Part shown: in pieces, positions 7,431 to 16,009 of the stretch | Position numbering within the stretch: the stretch's first letter is position 1 | How the letters are laid out: the number at the start of each line of letters is the position of its first letter | Source: a bacterium | GTDB taxonomy: Bacteria > Verrucomicrobiota > Kiritimatiellia > CAIKKV01 > CAIYGI01 | NCBI GenBank assembly: GCA_025360745.1 | Contig: JANYBP010000079.1 | Coordinates: forward strand, 1-64,000 | Length of the DNA stretch: 64,000 bases | Direction: 5' to 3' | Made by a program: the position numbers and the translations under genes | Notes under the pieces: model-generated | What the model saw: only the letters and a program-made list of their open reading frames with translations | Told to the model about the DNA's origin: nothing | The model's database searches: none

Positions 7431-8185
7431 AAGGCGAGTTCGCCGCCGTACGATAGATTGCCGAAGGCGGCCAGGTTCAGTCCGAGCGAGAAATTGCTGC
7501 CGAGACTGAAGATCAGCCCGCCCACCAGTCCGACCGCATGATCTTCGCTGATGTCGGTGTCCGACACGAACCCCTTGCGCGTCCCATCCAGCACCGAAAC
7601 GCCGGGACCGGCATAGAGGTCTATCTTGTCGACCGCCATCCAGCGTTCCGGGCGGGTGGAAAGGTGGAAGGTCAGCGCGGCATCATATTGGTTCCAATCG
7701 ATGTCGCCCATGCCGCCGCCGGATTGGCCGCGATCGAAGCGTCCCATGGCTTCGATGCCCAGCCAGTACGGCTCGTTGCCGACCGGCGGATCCACGATCA
7801 TATATTCCAGCAGGCGCAGGCGCAGGACGGCCTGCCACTCGGTCTTGTCGTCGCGCGAACCGTCGCCCAGCGCGAGCGAGCTGCTGCCGACGGCCGCCTG
7901 CAGGGTGATCCACGACAGCGGATCGAATCCGACAAAGGCCATCATGCGATCGTTCTGCCAGGTGTCCTTCAAACCGCCGATCGTGACCGGGCGTTGATCG
8001 TGGTCCATAAAGCCGCCGAACGACCAGCGGTGCGGACCGCCGAAGAAGTCGCCGTCTTTTGGCGCCGTGCTGCTGCCATAGGAAAGGTAGCCCTGTGTGG
8101 CCATGGCTCCGCTTTCCGTTGCCGCGAAGGCCGAAACCGTCGCCGCGGTGATGATCACTGCCGAAAGGATGGGTATGATTTTCAT
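7421..8185 (-). CDS. Outer-membrane beta-barrel-type protein, unknown function
   Basis: A 254-residue protein with a clear signal peptide (MKIIPILSAVIITAATVSAF, cleaved near AFA|AT). The rest alternates aromatic and glycine-rich strands and ends in Phe (GGELAFHF), the usual C-terminal signature for BAM-dependent barrels. Phrases such as MMAFVGFDPLSWITLQAAVG and KIDLYAGPGVSV resemble hypothetical PVC-group outer-membrane proteins. No enzymatic motif is seen. It is transcribed alone, opposite to its neighbours. Confidence 0.6.
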   Translation of the reverse strand: MKIIPILSAVIITAATVSAFAATESGAMATQGYLSYGSSTAPKDGDFFGGPHRWSFGGFMDHDQRPVTIGGLKDTWQNDRMMAFVGFDPLSWITLQAAVGSSSLALGDGSRDDKTEWQAVLRLRLLEYMIVDPPVGNEPYWLGIEAMGRFDRGQSGGGMGDIDWNQYDAALTFHLSTRPERWMAVDKIDLYAGPGVSVLDGTRKGFVSDTDISEDHAVGLVGGLIFSLGSNFSLGLNLAAFGNLSYGGELAFHF

Positions 8186-8295
8186 AACGGAATTATTCCT
8201 AGCGTATTCGGGGCGGGGTGGGCAAGCACAAAATTTTCGCGACGAATTCGCGAGATTGCCTTCATAAGCGCCGATAGTATAGATTGCCGTTTTAC

Positions 8296-8369
8296 GGGCC
8301 CGTAGCTCAGTTGGTCAGAGCGGAGGACTCATAATCCTTTGGTCGCAGGTTCGAGCCCTGCCGGGCCCA
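8296..8369 (+). tRNA. tRNA with CAT anticodon (elongator Met or lysidine-type Ile2)
   Basis: The acceptor GGGCCCG (8296-8302) pairs with CGGGCCC (8362-8368), discriminator A. The D arm is GCTCAGTTGGTCAGAGC, the anticodon stem GAGGA/TCCTT with loop CTCATAA, and the T arm GCAGG-TTCGAGC-CCTGC. CCA is not encoded. The GACTCATAATC and GGTCGC features are also seen in tRNA-Ile2, so the amino acid depends on whether TilS modifies C34. The histidine kinase starts 10 nt downstream. Confidence 0.93.
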
Positions 8370-8379
8370 CTCCATTTCA

Positions 8380-9693
8380 ATGAGCGGGCTTTTTTCCAAT
8401 CGGTCGAGTCTGGTCGGAGCGGCCGCCGCGGCGCTGATCGGCGTCGCGGCGCTGGCCGCCGCCAGTCTGGTGCTGTTACAGAAGGCTTACCGGCAATCCT
8501 TTCATGCCGCCGCGGCCATGCGGGTGGTGGAAACCGGGCGCGCCATGGCGGCGCGGCTGGCGCAGCAGGCGAAGAGCGCCGACTGGGCCGGCTTCGGACG
8601 CCTGGCGCATGGTCTGGCCGAGGCCGAGCCCTCGCTTTATTACGTCTCCGTGACCGAAAACGGCGCGATTCTCTACCACGAACTAATGCCCAGCACGGCG
8701 CTGCCGGACAGCGCCGCTGTGCGCATTGGCCGCGCCAGCGTGGTGGACGGCGATGCCACCGTGCCGGTGCTGACCTTTACCGCGCGAACCCCGCCCGGCG
8801 AGGGCGCCGCGCGTTCGGTGCAGGTCGCCGTGCGGCGCGATCGGGTGGAGCGCGAGGAGGCCGAGGCCGCCGGGGCGCTGGGCATCATGTTCCGCGTGGC
8901 GCTGGGCACCATGACGGCGGCGTTTTTGGTGTCGGTCCTGCTGGTGGTCTGGGTCTTCCGCCGTGAACTGAGCCGACAGCGGCGGCGGCGGGTCGAGGAG
9001 CATCTGGCGCTGTCCGGGGCGTTGGCCGACGGGATCATGCACGACCTGCGCAATCCGCTCTCCGCGCTGGGACTGGATGTGCAGATGATCGGGCGCGAGG
9101 CGGGCAGGGGGCGCGCGGCCAATCCGGAGCGGCTGGTGGAACTGGCGGACCGGGCGCGGCGCGCGGTCGAGCGGCTGGATTTGATCATGGGCGAGTTTTT
9201 ATTCGTTTCGCAGCCCGACGGGCGCGTGGCGGAGCCGGTGGACCTGACCGCCTGCCTGCGGGACAGTCTCGACCTGCTGGGTCCGCGCTTCGAGCGGCTG
9301 GATGTGGCGCTGGCGATCGAACTGCCCCCGGCGCCGCTCTGGATTCAGGGGCACGCCGTCTCCCTGAAAAGGGCCTTCGTCAACCTGCTCGTGAATGCCG
9401 AACAAGCCTCGCCGCGCGGAGGTGTCGTGAGCGTGCGCGCCGCGCGCGACGGGCGGACGGGCCTGGTCGAGATCAGCGATCAGGGCCGCGGCATCCCGCG
9501 GGCGGAACGCAAGCGGGTCTTCGAGATGTTCGTGACGCAGCGTCCGGGCGGCCTGGGTTTGGGTCTGAGTCTGGCGAAGTCCGCCATCGAGGGTTGCGGC
9601 GGGCGCGTGGAAATCGCGGACGCGCCGGGCGGCGGCGCGAAATTCGCGCTGCGCTTTCCCTTGAATGACCGGGGCGGGGCGGACGCATCATGA
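8380..9693 (+). CDS. Membrane sensor histidine kinase
   Basis: A 437-residue protein. Transmembrane segment 1 is near residues 11-33 and segment 2 near 167-192; the loop between them is a periplasmic sensor of about 130 residues. A HisKA box follows with His221 (GIMHDLRNPLSALG), then the N box FVNLLVNAEQASPRGG, and the G boxes DQGRGIP and GGLGLGLSLAKSAIEGCGG. It autophosphorylates on His and presumably phosphorylates the NtrC-type regulator downstream. The two genes are separated by about 250 bp containing a repeat, where such pairs usually touch. The signal sensed is unknown. Confidence 0.9.
   Translation: MSGLFSNRSSLVGAAAAALIGVAALAAASLVLLQKAYRQSFHAAAAMRVVETGRAMAARLAQQAKSADWAGFGRLAHGLAEAEPSLYYVSVTENGAILYHELMPSTALPDSAAVRIGRASVVDGDATVPVLTFTARTPPGEGAARSVQVAVRRDRVEREEAEAAGALGIMFRVALGTMTAAFLVSVLLVVWVFRRELSRQRRRRVEEHLALSGALADGIMHDLRNPLSALGLDVQMIGREAGRGRAANPERLVELADRARRAVERLDLIMGEFLFVSQPDGRVAEPVDLTACLRDSLDLLGPRFERLDVALAIELPPAPLWIQGHAVSLKRAFVNLLVNAEQASPRGGVVSVRAARDGRTGLVEISDQGRGIPRAERKRVFEMFVTQRPGGLGLGLSLAKSAIEGCGGRVEIADAPGGGAKFALRFPLNDRGGADAS
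9666..9678. repeat. 13-bp direct repeat, left copy
   Basis: TGACCGGGGCGGG at the 3' end of the kinase gene is repeated exactly at 9901-9913, just before the regulator. Similarity extends a little further into CGGACG...ATG. Confidence 0.6.
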
Positions 9694-9900
9694 ATTTCGA
9701 TGTAATCAAGTTAACCGCGGATTACGGAAAAAGTGGAAGAATTTGACGCAAAGGCGCTAAGACGCAAAGAAAACCGGTTGTTGAGGTTTGGCTCAAAAAG
9801 CTTTCTCTGCCCTCTGCGTCAAAGAATTCGCGCCCATTATGCGTCTGTCTGCGGTTTTTGGATAACAGATATGCACCTCATGATGATGTGTTTACCCTGA
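9694..9900. repeat. Intergenic repeat element between kinase and regulator
   Basis: AT-richer sequence with GACGCAAAGGCGCTAAGACG and CCCTCTGCGTCAAAGAATTC, a common style of dispersed repeat (ACGCAAAG... paired with ...CTCTGCGT). It is bordered by the 13-bp direct repeats at 9666 and 9901, so it may be an insertion into a formerly tight kinase-regulator junction. Confidence 0.5.
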
Positions 9901-9913
9901 TGACCGGGGCGGG
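9901..9913. repeat. 13-bp direct repeat, right copy
   Basis: Exact copy of TGACCGGGGCGGG at 9666-9678. Confidence 0.6.
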
Positions 9914-9946
9914 TGAACGGACGGAATGGAAAGTCGCAGGATTAAT

Positions 9947-11311
9947 ATGGCGGAACGCGGGCGAATACTGGTGATCGAGGACGATGCCGACGGGTTGCGC
10001 GCGGTGAGCGAGGCGATCGCCGAGGCGGGCTGGGAGGTCGTGGGGCTGGCCGCGGCGCGCGACGCGCTCGAGCGGGCGCGCGGCGAAGAATTCGACGCCG
10101 CGATCACGGATCTGGTGATGCCTGAAATGGACGGCCTGGCCGTGCTGCGCGAACTGAACCGGCTGCGGCCCGATCTGCCGGTGTTGTTGATGACGGCGCA
10201 CGGCTCGATTGACAGCGCGGTGCGGGCGCTCAAGGACGGCGCCTACGACTATCTGGTCAAGCCGCTCAATCTGGACGACCTGCAGGCGCGCATCGCGCGG
10301 GCGGTGGAAACCCGGCGGCTGCGCGCGAAGGTTTCCGACCTGCATCGCGAACTACGGCGGCGTTACACGGCGCGCGCCATGCAGGCCGGGACGCCGGCCA
10401 TGCAGGCGGTGCTGCGCCAGATCGAGGCGGTGGCTCCGACCACGGCCAACGTGCTGATTCTTGGCGAGAGCGGTACGGGCAAAGAGCTGGTGGCGCGGGC
10501 GCTGCATGTGGACGGCCGCCGCGCGGCGGGGCCGTTTGTGGCCGTGAACTGCGGGGCCTTTGCCGAGAGTCTGCTCGAATCCGAACTCTTCGGGCATGAG
10601 AAGGGCGCTTTCACCGGCGCGGCCCAGCGGCATCCGGGGGCATTCGAGCGGGCGCAGGGCGGCACCTTGTTCCTCGACGAGATCGGCATCGCCCCGCTAT
10701 CCGTGCAGGCGCGTCTGCTGCGGGTGCTGGAGGAACACGAGGTGCTGCCGGTCGGCGCCACGCAGCCGCTGAAGGTGGACGCGCGCATTGTGGCGGCCTC
10801 CAACCGGGACCTGGACGCGCTGGCGGCGGCGGGCGAGTTCCGGCGCGATCTGCTCTACCGTTTGCAGGTGGTGACATTGCGCCTGCCGCCGCTGCGCGAG
10901 CGGCGCGAGGATCTGCGCCCGCTGGCCGACCGTTTTCTGGCGCAGGCCTCGGCCGAGCATGGCCGGCGGATCGAGGGGCTGGCGCCCGACGCCTATGCGC
11001 GGCTGGAAAGCTACGACTGGCCCGGCAACGTGCGCGAGTTGCGCAACGCGATCGAGTCGGCGGTGATCCTGGCGTGCGGTCCGCTGCTGAGCGCGGCCGA
11101 CTTTCCGCAAAGCGGCGGCGCCAGCGCGAAAGCTCCCGCGCCGCCGCCGGGCATGCCGGCGCCGGGGCTGACGCTGGCGGCGCTGGAAAAGCAGGCGATC
11201 CTGCAGGCCCTGCGCCGTCACGAAGGCAACCGCGCGCTGGCGGCCGGGGAACTGGGCGTCTCCGCGCGGACGATCCAGCGCAAAGTGCAGGAATACCGCT
11301 TGCCGTTCTGA
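9947..11311 (+). CDS. NtrC-family sigma-54-dependent response regulator
   Basis: A 454-residue protein with a receiver domain (about 1-120; phospho-acceptor Asp55 in [12 protein letters not shown], acidic pocket EDD at 11-13), a central AAA+ domain (Walker A GESGTGKE) and the sigma-54 contact loop GAFTGA, then Walker [13 protein letters not shown]-terminal Fis-type HTH ends it ([20 protein letters not shown]). It activates sigma-54 promoters when phosphorylated, probably by the kinase upstream. I prefer ATG 9947, preceded by AGGA at a normal distance, over ATG 9926. No sigma-54 site was recognised nearby, so targets are unknown; the secretion-like genes are one possibility. Confidence 0.92.
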   Translation: MAERGRILVIEDDADGLRAVSEAIAEAGWEVVGLAAARDALERARGEEFDAAITDLVMPEMDGLAVLRELNRLRPDLPVLLMTAHGSIDSAVRALKDGAYDYLVKPLNLDDLQARIARAVETRRLRAKVSDLHRELRRRYTARAMQAGTPAMQAVLRQIEAVAPTTANVLILGESGTGKELVARALHVDGRRAAGPFVAVNCGAFAESLLESELFGHEKGAFTGAAQRHPGAFERAQGGTLFLDEIGIAPLSVQARLLRVLEEHEVLPVGATQPLKVDARIVAASNRDLDALAAAGEFRRDLLYRLQVVTLRLPPLRERREDLRPLADRFLAQASAEHGRRIEGLAPDAYARLESYDWPGNVRELRNAIESAVILACGPLLSAADFPQSGGASAKAPAPPPGMPAPGLTLAALEKQAILQALRRHEGNRALAAGELGVSARTIQRKVQEYRLPF

Positions 11312-11365
11312 AAGAGGAAACTGATAAAAGGACCCGCCCGCTAACAATCCTCATCGCGTGATGGT

Positions 11366-11394
11366 TTGACATGAAACATAGCATCTGTTATATT
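11366..11394 (+). promoter_or_regulatory. Promoter of the defence operon
   Basis: TTGACA at 11366-11371 and TATATT at 11389-11394, separated by exactly 17 nt: a near-consensus sigma-70-type promoter. Transcription would start near 11400, about 40 nt before the helicase ATG. Confidence 0.75.
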
Positions 11395-11406
11395 AGCTCG
11401 GTGGTT

Positions 11407-11425
11407 TTCAAGCGTAACGCTTGAA
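11407..11425. promoter_or_regulatory. Palindromic operator candidate
   Basis: TTCAAGCG-TAA-CGCTTGAA is a perfect 8-bp inverted repeat with a 3-nt centre. It lies at about +7 to +25 of the predicted transcript and directly before the helicase ribosome site. The first gene carries an N-terminal XRE-type HTH, so autorepression through this site is an obvious hypothesis. Confidence 0.6.
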
Positions 11426-11441
11426 CGGACTGGACGCTACG

Positions 11442-14400
11442 ATGACAGAACGCTATGTGATAGGGGCGAAGCCGGGCGATGATTACTCCGAGCGCATCAA
11501 GCGCCTGCGAGGAGATATCCGCCTGACCCAACAGGCGCTCGCAGGCCGCTTGGGCGTCTCGTTTGCCACCGTCAACCGGTGGGAGAACAAACAGACCAAG
11601 CCGTCTCGACTCTACTGGAACCAACTTCAGCAACTCGAAATGCGCGTGGCCGAGGAGTCCGTCCCCTACGGCAAGCCGATGGCGACGCCGCCCGCGATCC
11701 TGGACTTCACCGCCCAGCCGGAGGTCGTGAAGGTCCTGGCCGAGGGTGAACGCCTTTCCTTCGGCCACCTGATGAACCCAGCCTTTGCCACCGAGATCTC
11801 CAGCATCGATCCCCTGCCGCACCAGCGGATTGCCGTCTACGACCACATGCTCAAGCAGCCCCGGCTGCGATTCCTGTTGGCCGATGACGCGGGCGCGGGC
11901 AAAACCATCATGTCCGGCCTCTACATCCGTGAGATGTTGTCCCGCAGACTGTTGCGCCGGATTCTGATCGTCACCCCCGCCGGGCTGGTGGGCAACTGGC
12001 GGCGCGAGTTGCTGACGCTGTTCAACCTTCCGTTTCGCATAGTCACGGGCGCGGATGCGCGGGCGGACAGCCCGTTCCAGGGCGAGGAGGGCGACCGGAT
12101 CATCATCAGCGTTGATACGCTATCGAGCCCGCGCATGTTCGCGCGCCTCCGTGAAACGACCGTCGTGCCCTACGACCTCGTCATCTTCGACGAGGCGCAC
12201 AAGCTGGCAGCCGACCGGGGCAACGATCTGCGCGTCCGCAAGACTGACCGCTACTGCTTGGCCGAGGCTATCGCGGGTGTCCAGACTCAGAACGGTCATT
12301 GGCGACTGGGCTGGAGCGCCCATCATCTCCTGCTACTGACCGCCACCCCGCACATGGGCAAGGACTATCCGTACTACGCCGTGTGGCGACTTCTCGAACC
12401 CGAGATGCTAGCGACCCCGGATGCGTTCGACGAGTTTCCGCGCGAGCGCAGACAAGCGCATTTCATCCGGCGAACCAAGGAAGAAATGGTCTTCCTGGAT
12501 GGCCGACCGCTCTACCCGAAACGCATGTCCGACACGCTCGGCTACGAACTCAGCCAGGGCCCCGCCGTCGCCCAAGGGGCTATGGCGGGCGCGGACATCA
12601 GCGAGCAGAAGCTCTACGACGAGACCACGGACTACCTGCGCTTCGTCTACAACAAGGCGAAGCTGCTGAACCGTGAGGCGGCACGGCTCGCCATGAGCGT
12701 GTTCCAGCGACGTCTGGCCAGTTCAACCTACGCGCTTCTCCGGTCGTTCGAGCGCCGCATGGAGAAGCTGAACGCGCTGATCGACGATATCCAGGACGGA
12801 AAGATCACCACCGAGCAGATGATGACCTTTCAGGCTCGCCTCCACGAGGACGACCTTCTCGACACCACCAGTGCGGACGACGAAGGTGACGAGGAACACG
12901 GCGAAGCCCACGAGGCCGCCGAGGATCGCCTGCTGCAAGGCGTGGTCGCCGCATCCCTCACCGACCTGCTGGCCGAGAAGGAACAGGTCAAGGAACTGCT
13001 CGATCTGGCCCGCAAAGTCCACGACGGCGGCCACGAGTCGAAGTTCGACAAGCTCCGGGAAGTCCTGACCGACTCCCGCTTCAGCGGCGAGAAGTTCATC
13101 GTCTTCACCGAGCACCGGGACACGCTGGAGTTCCTCGTGCGGCGGCTCGGCGGAATGGGTTATACCGGCCAAATCGCCCAGATTCACGGCGGCATGCAGT
13201 ATCTCCAGCGCGAAGACGAGGTGGAGCGTTTCCGAAAGCCGATTGACGAGGGCGGCGCCCGCTTTCTCATCTGCACGGATGCCGCGGGCGAAGGCATTAA
13301 TCTCCAATTCTGCTGGATCATGATCAACTACGACGTGCCTTGGAATCCCGCCCGCTTGGAGCAGCGCATGGGCCGCATTCACCGTTACGGCCAGAAGCAC
13401 GACCCCGTCGTCATCATGAATCTGGTCGCGCCGTCCACCCGCGAGGGCAAGGTTCTGAAGGTGCTGCTCGACAAGCTGGAGAAGATTCGCAAGGAACTCC
13501 AGTCCGACAAGGTCTTCGACTGCATCGGGCGCCTGTTCGAGGGCGTCTCCATCAAGCGGTACATGGAGCTTGCGGTAACGGAAGACGCCGACGAGGTGGC
13601 GCTGCAACTGGACGGCCGCCTGACCAAGGAGCAGATCGAGGCCGTGGCCAAGCGCGAGAAGTCCCTCTACGGAACCGGCGGCGACGTGGCGAAAGAACTC
13701 CCGCGCCTCCGTGTCAGCATGGAGCAGGAAGTCTATTTCCGGTTGATGCCGGGGTACATTCGCCAGTACATCCAACAGGCCGCCCCGCTTGTGGACATTG
13801 AGATCGACGGCGACATGGACGGAGTCTTCTCGCTCCGCTCTCTCCGGTTCGGCGCGATGGACCCGCTGCTTCCGGTGCTGGAACTGTACCCCGAAAAGTC
13901 CCGCGACAACTTCTCTGTCGTCCGCCCGACAGACCGCAAGGACGTGATCTGGCTCCATCCCGGCGAGCCGGTATTCGAGCGGTTCCGCGCTCTGACAACC
14001 GAGCGCCTGGCGGAGATCGGCACACGCGGCGCGGTCTTCATCGACCCGTCCGCCACCAAGCCCTACCTCTTCCACATGGCGCTTATTTCGGTGGTGCGCC
14101 GTGCCGACCCGGAACTGCCCGACTTCGCGCAGGAAGAGGTCCTCGAATGCCGCCTTGTCGGCATCTGCCAGCAAGAAGGCTCGGAGATCTGCGTCTGCCC
14201 CGTCGAGCATCTTCTACTTCTGAAGGGAGGACACGGCCTCCCTGCTTCGGCCCAACGGCTGGCCGTGGCCGCCACCGAGCAGAAGGAACTCGCCCGCGCC
14301 TATCTGGCCGAGCGGATCGCCCGCGGGATGGCCCTCGAACGCAAGAAGACCCTTGCCGACAGCATCCCGGAACGCGAGGGATTCATCCGCCGGGGCTTCG

Positions 14401-15044
14401 ACTACCAGGAATCGGAACTGGCCACCGCCCGCGCCAAGCATTCCGACAAGGCCCGCAACGGCAACCGCAAGGCGATGGAGGCGTTGGACGAGGTCAAGCG
14501 CCAGCAGCGCGAACTTGCCGCGCGCCGCCAAAACGCCCTGGCCGTCCTGCATCGTGAAACCGACCTGATCGCGCCGGGCGAAGTCACCTTCGTGGCCCAT
14601 GCACTCGTGGTGCCGTCATCCGACCCGGCTGACATCGAGCAACACGACAAGAATATCGAGCTGGTCGCCATGCAGTTAGCGCAGGCGTTCGAGGAAGCGG
14701 CCGGGGCCAGAGTCCTGGACGTCCACACGCCAGACCTCGCCCGTCAGGCTGGCCTGCCCGAGAACCCGGGCTTCGATCTTCTGTCGATTCGACCTGACAA
14801 CGTGAAGCGATCCATCGAAGTCAAGGGCCGCGCCACGATCGGCGACATCGAGGTCTCCGCCAACGAGTGGGCCAAGGCGTGCAACATGCGCCAGGGCTAC
14901 TGGCTCTATGCCGTGTACAACTGCGCCACGCCCAACCCGCGCCTGGCCCGCGTCCAGGATCCGTTCGGGGCCCTGCTGGCAAAGGCCAAGGGGAGCGTGC
15001 TGGTCAGCCACGCGCAGGTCGCGGAAGCGGAGGTGGCCACATGA
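11442..15044 (+). CDS. HTH-SNF2-family helicase with DUF3883 domain (Hma/DISARM-like helicase)
   Basis: A 1200-residue defence helicase. Residues about 15-58 form an XRE-type HTH (TQQALAGRLGVSFATVNRWE). Superfamily 2 motifs follow: Walker A-like DDAGAGKT (about 149), Walker B VIFDEAHKL (about 249), SAHHLLLLTATP, then the second RecA domain with FTEHRDTLEFL, TDAAGEGINLQ and RMGRIHRYGQ. A long middle region leads to DUF3883 near the C-terminus (GFDLLSIRP, IEVKGRA), a PDDEXK-like fold. Such helicases are core to DISARM- and Hma-type systems. I chose ATG 11442, because the TTG at 11421 lies inside the palindrome. The stop overlaps the next start (ATGA). Confidence 0.85.
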   Translation: MTERYVIGAKPGDDYSERIKRLRGDIRLTQQALAGRLGVSFATVNRWENKQTKPSRLYWNQLQQLEMRVAEESVPYGKPMATPPAILDFTAQPEVVKVLAEGERLSFGHLMNPAFATEISSIDPLPHQRIAVYDHMLKQPRLRFLLADDAGAGKTIMSGLYIREMLSRRLLRRILIVTPAGLVGNWRRELLTLFNLPFRIVTGADARADSPFQGEEGDRIIISVDTLSSPRMFARLRETTVVPYDLVIFDEAHKLAADRGNDLRVRKTDRYCLAEAIAGVQTQNGHWRLGWSAHHLLLLTATPHMGKDYPYYAVWRLLEPEMLATPDAFDEFPRERRQAHFIRRTKEEMVFLDGRPLYPKRMSDTLGYELSQGPAVAQGAMAGADISEQKLYDETTDYLRFVYNKAKLLNREAARLAMSVFQRRLASSTYALLRSFERRMEKLNALIDDIQDGKITTEQMMTFQARLHEDDLLDTTSADDEGDEEHGEAHEAAEDRLLQGVVAASLTDLLAEKEQVKELLDLARKVHDGGHESKFDKLREVLTDSRFSGEKFIVFTEHRDTLEFLVRRLGGMGYTGQIAQIHGGMQYLQREDEVERFRKPIDEGGARFLICTDAAGEGINLQFCWIMINYDVPWNPARLEQRMGRIHRYGQKHDPVVIMNLVAPSTREGKVLKVLLDKLEKIRKELQSDKVFDCIGRLFEGVSIKRYMELAVTEDADEVALQLDGRLTKEQIEAVAKREKSLYGTGGDVAKELPRLRVSMEQEVYFRLMPGYIRQYIQQAAPLVDIEIDGDMDGVFSLRSLRFGAMDPLLPVLELYPEKSRDNFSVVRPTDRKDVIWLHPGEPVFERFRALTTERLAEIGTRGAVFIDPSATKPYLFHMALISVVRRADPELPDFAQEEVLECRLVGICQQEGSEICVCPVEHLLLLKGGHGLPASAQRLAVAATEQKELARAYLAERIARGMALERKKTLADSIPEREGFIRRGFDYQESELATARAKHSDKARNGNRKAMEALDEVKRQQRELAARRQNALAVLHRETDLIAPGEVTFVAHALVVPSSDPADIEQHDKNIELVAMQLAQAFEEAAGARVLDVHTPDLARQAGLPENPGFDLLSIRPDNVKRSIEVKGRATIGDIEVSANEWAKACNMRQGYWLYAVYNCATPNPRLARVQDPFGALLAKAKGSVLVSHAQVAEAEVAT

Positions 15045-16009
15045 ACACGTCATTCTCGATAGCGCCACGGCATGCCGTGGCGCTATCGACCGGGCGCAAA
15101 CACCTCCGCATGCAGGGCTGGGATTTCACCAGTCCCGGCTGGTATTTCCTGACCGTCTGCACCAAGAACATGCGCTCCGAATTCGGTACGGTCGTCAACG
15201 GCCGCATGACCCTCAACGAGGCCGGCCGGATCGCCGACAAGTTCTGGCGCGAAATCCCGCGTCATTTTCCACGCGCCGTCGTGGACGAACAGGTCGTGAT
15301 GCCCAACCATGTGCATGGCCTGCTGCGCCTCACGGAAACGGGCTGGGATATCGATGGCCTCACGGCACGCCGTGAGGCCTTCGGCAAACCGGTGGCCGGT
15401 TCCGTGCCCACCATCATGCGCTCCTACAAAGGCGCCGTTACCCGGGCACTGGGCCGGAACCCCTGGCATCGCCGGTTCTACGAAGTCCGGGCGCGCGACG
15501 ATCTGGCGCGCACCAACATTCGCAACTACATCCGCCGCAATCCGGGGAACTTCGACGCCGTGGTGAACGGCGGCGAGCCGCAGAGTCTTGGCAACAAGGC
15601 CGTGCTGGACTTGCCCAAGGTGGGCTTTCTGGCCTCGCGCGGGCAGGCGAACCCGCATGGAAACCTGCCGCTCAAACCGGGCGAAGCCATCATTTCGGGA
15701 TTTCTCTCGCCCATGGAACGTGCCGTTTTCCGTGCCGGCCTGGCCAGCAAACGCCCCATGATCTGGGTGCTGCCCCATGGCCTCAATACCCTCACGGCAT
15801 GCCGCTCTGCCATTGAAGAAGGCAGACTGCTTGTGCTCTCGCCCTTCGAGACCGCCATCGAAGCCCCCAGCGCTCGCCGGGCGGTGTGGTGCAACCAGTA
15901 CGTGCTGGCCCACTGCAACCGCGCGGTGGTGGGCCACCTCAACCCCGATGGCATGCTCGCCTGCATCCTCCACGAGGCCGATCCCGATATGGAGATTGTA
16001 CGCCTATGA
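15041..16009 (+). CDS. REP-associated (HUH, Y1) transposase-like domain fused to a DprA-like tail
   Basis: A 322-residue protein. Residues 25-175 match the Y1 transposase fold of RAYT/TnpA-REP proteins: SPGWYFLTVCTKN, the HUH pair His90/His92 in VMPNHVHGLL, a candidate catalytic Tyr129 (IMRSYKGAVTR), then NIRNYIRRNP. The remaining part (about 190-322) resembles a Rossmann/DprA-like domain (GEAIISGFLSPMERAVFRAG, RLLVLSPFE). Three GCATGC-centred or similar palindromes lie inside the gene, one spanning codons 6-16. It overlaps the helicase and the next gene by 4 bp each (ATGA), so it is built into the operon and is not a loose insertion. Housekeeping of the operon's palindromes or a domesticated nuclease role are both possible. 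Confidence 0.7.
   Translation: MNTSFSIAPRHAVALSTGRKHLRMQGWDFTSPGWYFLTVCTKNMRSEFGTVVNGRMTLNEAGRIADKFWREIPRHFPRAVVDEQVVMPNHVHGLLRLTETGWDIDGLTARREAFGKPVAGSVPTIMRSYKGAVTRALGRNPWHRRFYEVRARDDLARTNIRNYIRRNPGNFDAVVNGGEPQSLGNKAVLDLPKVGFLASRGQANPHGNLPLKPGEAIISGFLSPMERAVFRAGLASKRPMIWVLPHGLNTLTACRSAIEEGRLLVLSPFETAIEAPSARRAVWCNQYVLAHCNRAVVGHLNPDGMLACILHEADPDMEIVRL
15057..15088. repeat. Perfect 32-bp palindrome P1
   Basis: Left half CGATAGCGCCACGGCA, right half its exact reverse complement. It lies within codons 6-16 of the HUH-transposase-like gene and encodes the Pro-Arg-His-Ala-Val stretch. It looks like a REP-type hairpin. Confidence 0.85.
15356..15379. repeat. Palindrome P2
   Basis: GGCCTCACGGC - AC - GCCGTGAGGCC, an 11-bp perfect stem inside the HUH-transposase-like gene. 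It shares the CACGGC core with P1. Confidence 0.75.
15795..15804. repeat. Palindrome P3 (short)
   Basis: CGGCATGCCG in the context CTCACGGCATGCCGCTCT. It is a decayed copy of the same core, inside the DprA-like part of the HUH gene. Confidence 0.5.

Noticed and set aside
12723-14210. A 495-codon minus-strand frame opposite the helicase
   Set aside because: Antisense shadow of a clearly functional helicase; low-complexity composition and no motif.
14867-15040. A 58-codon upstream extension of the HUH gene
   Set aside because: It overlaps the helicase DUF3883 end in another frame; ATG 15041 with the ATGA junction is the natural start.
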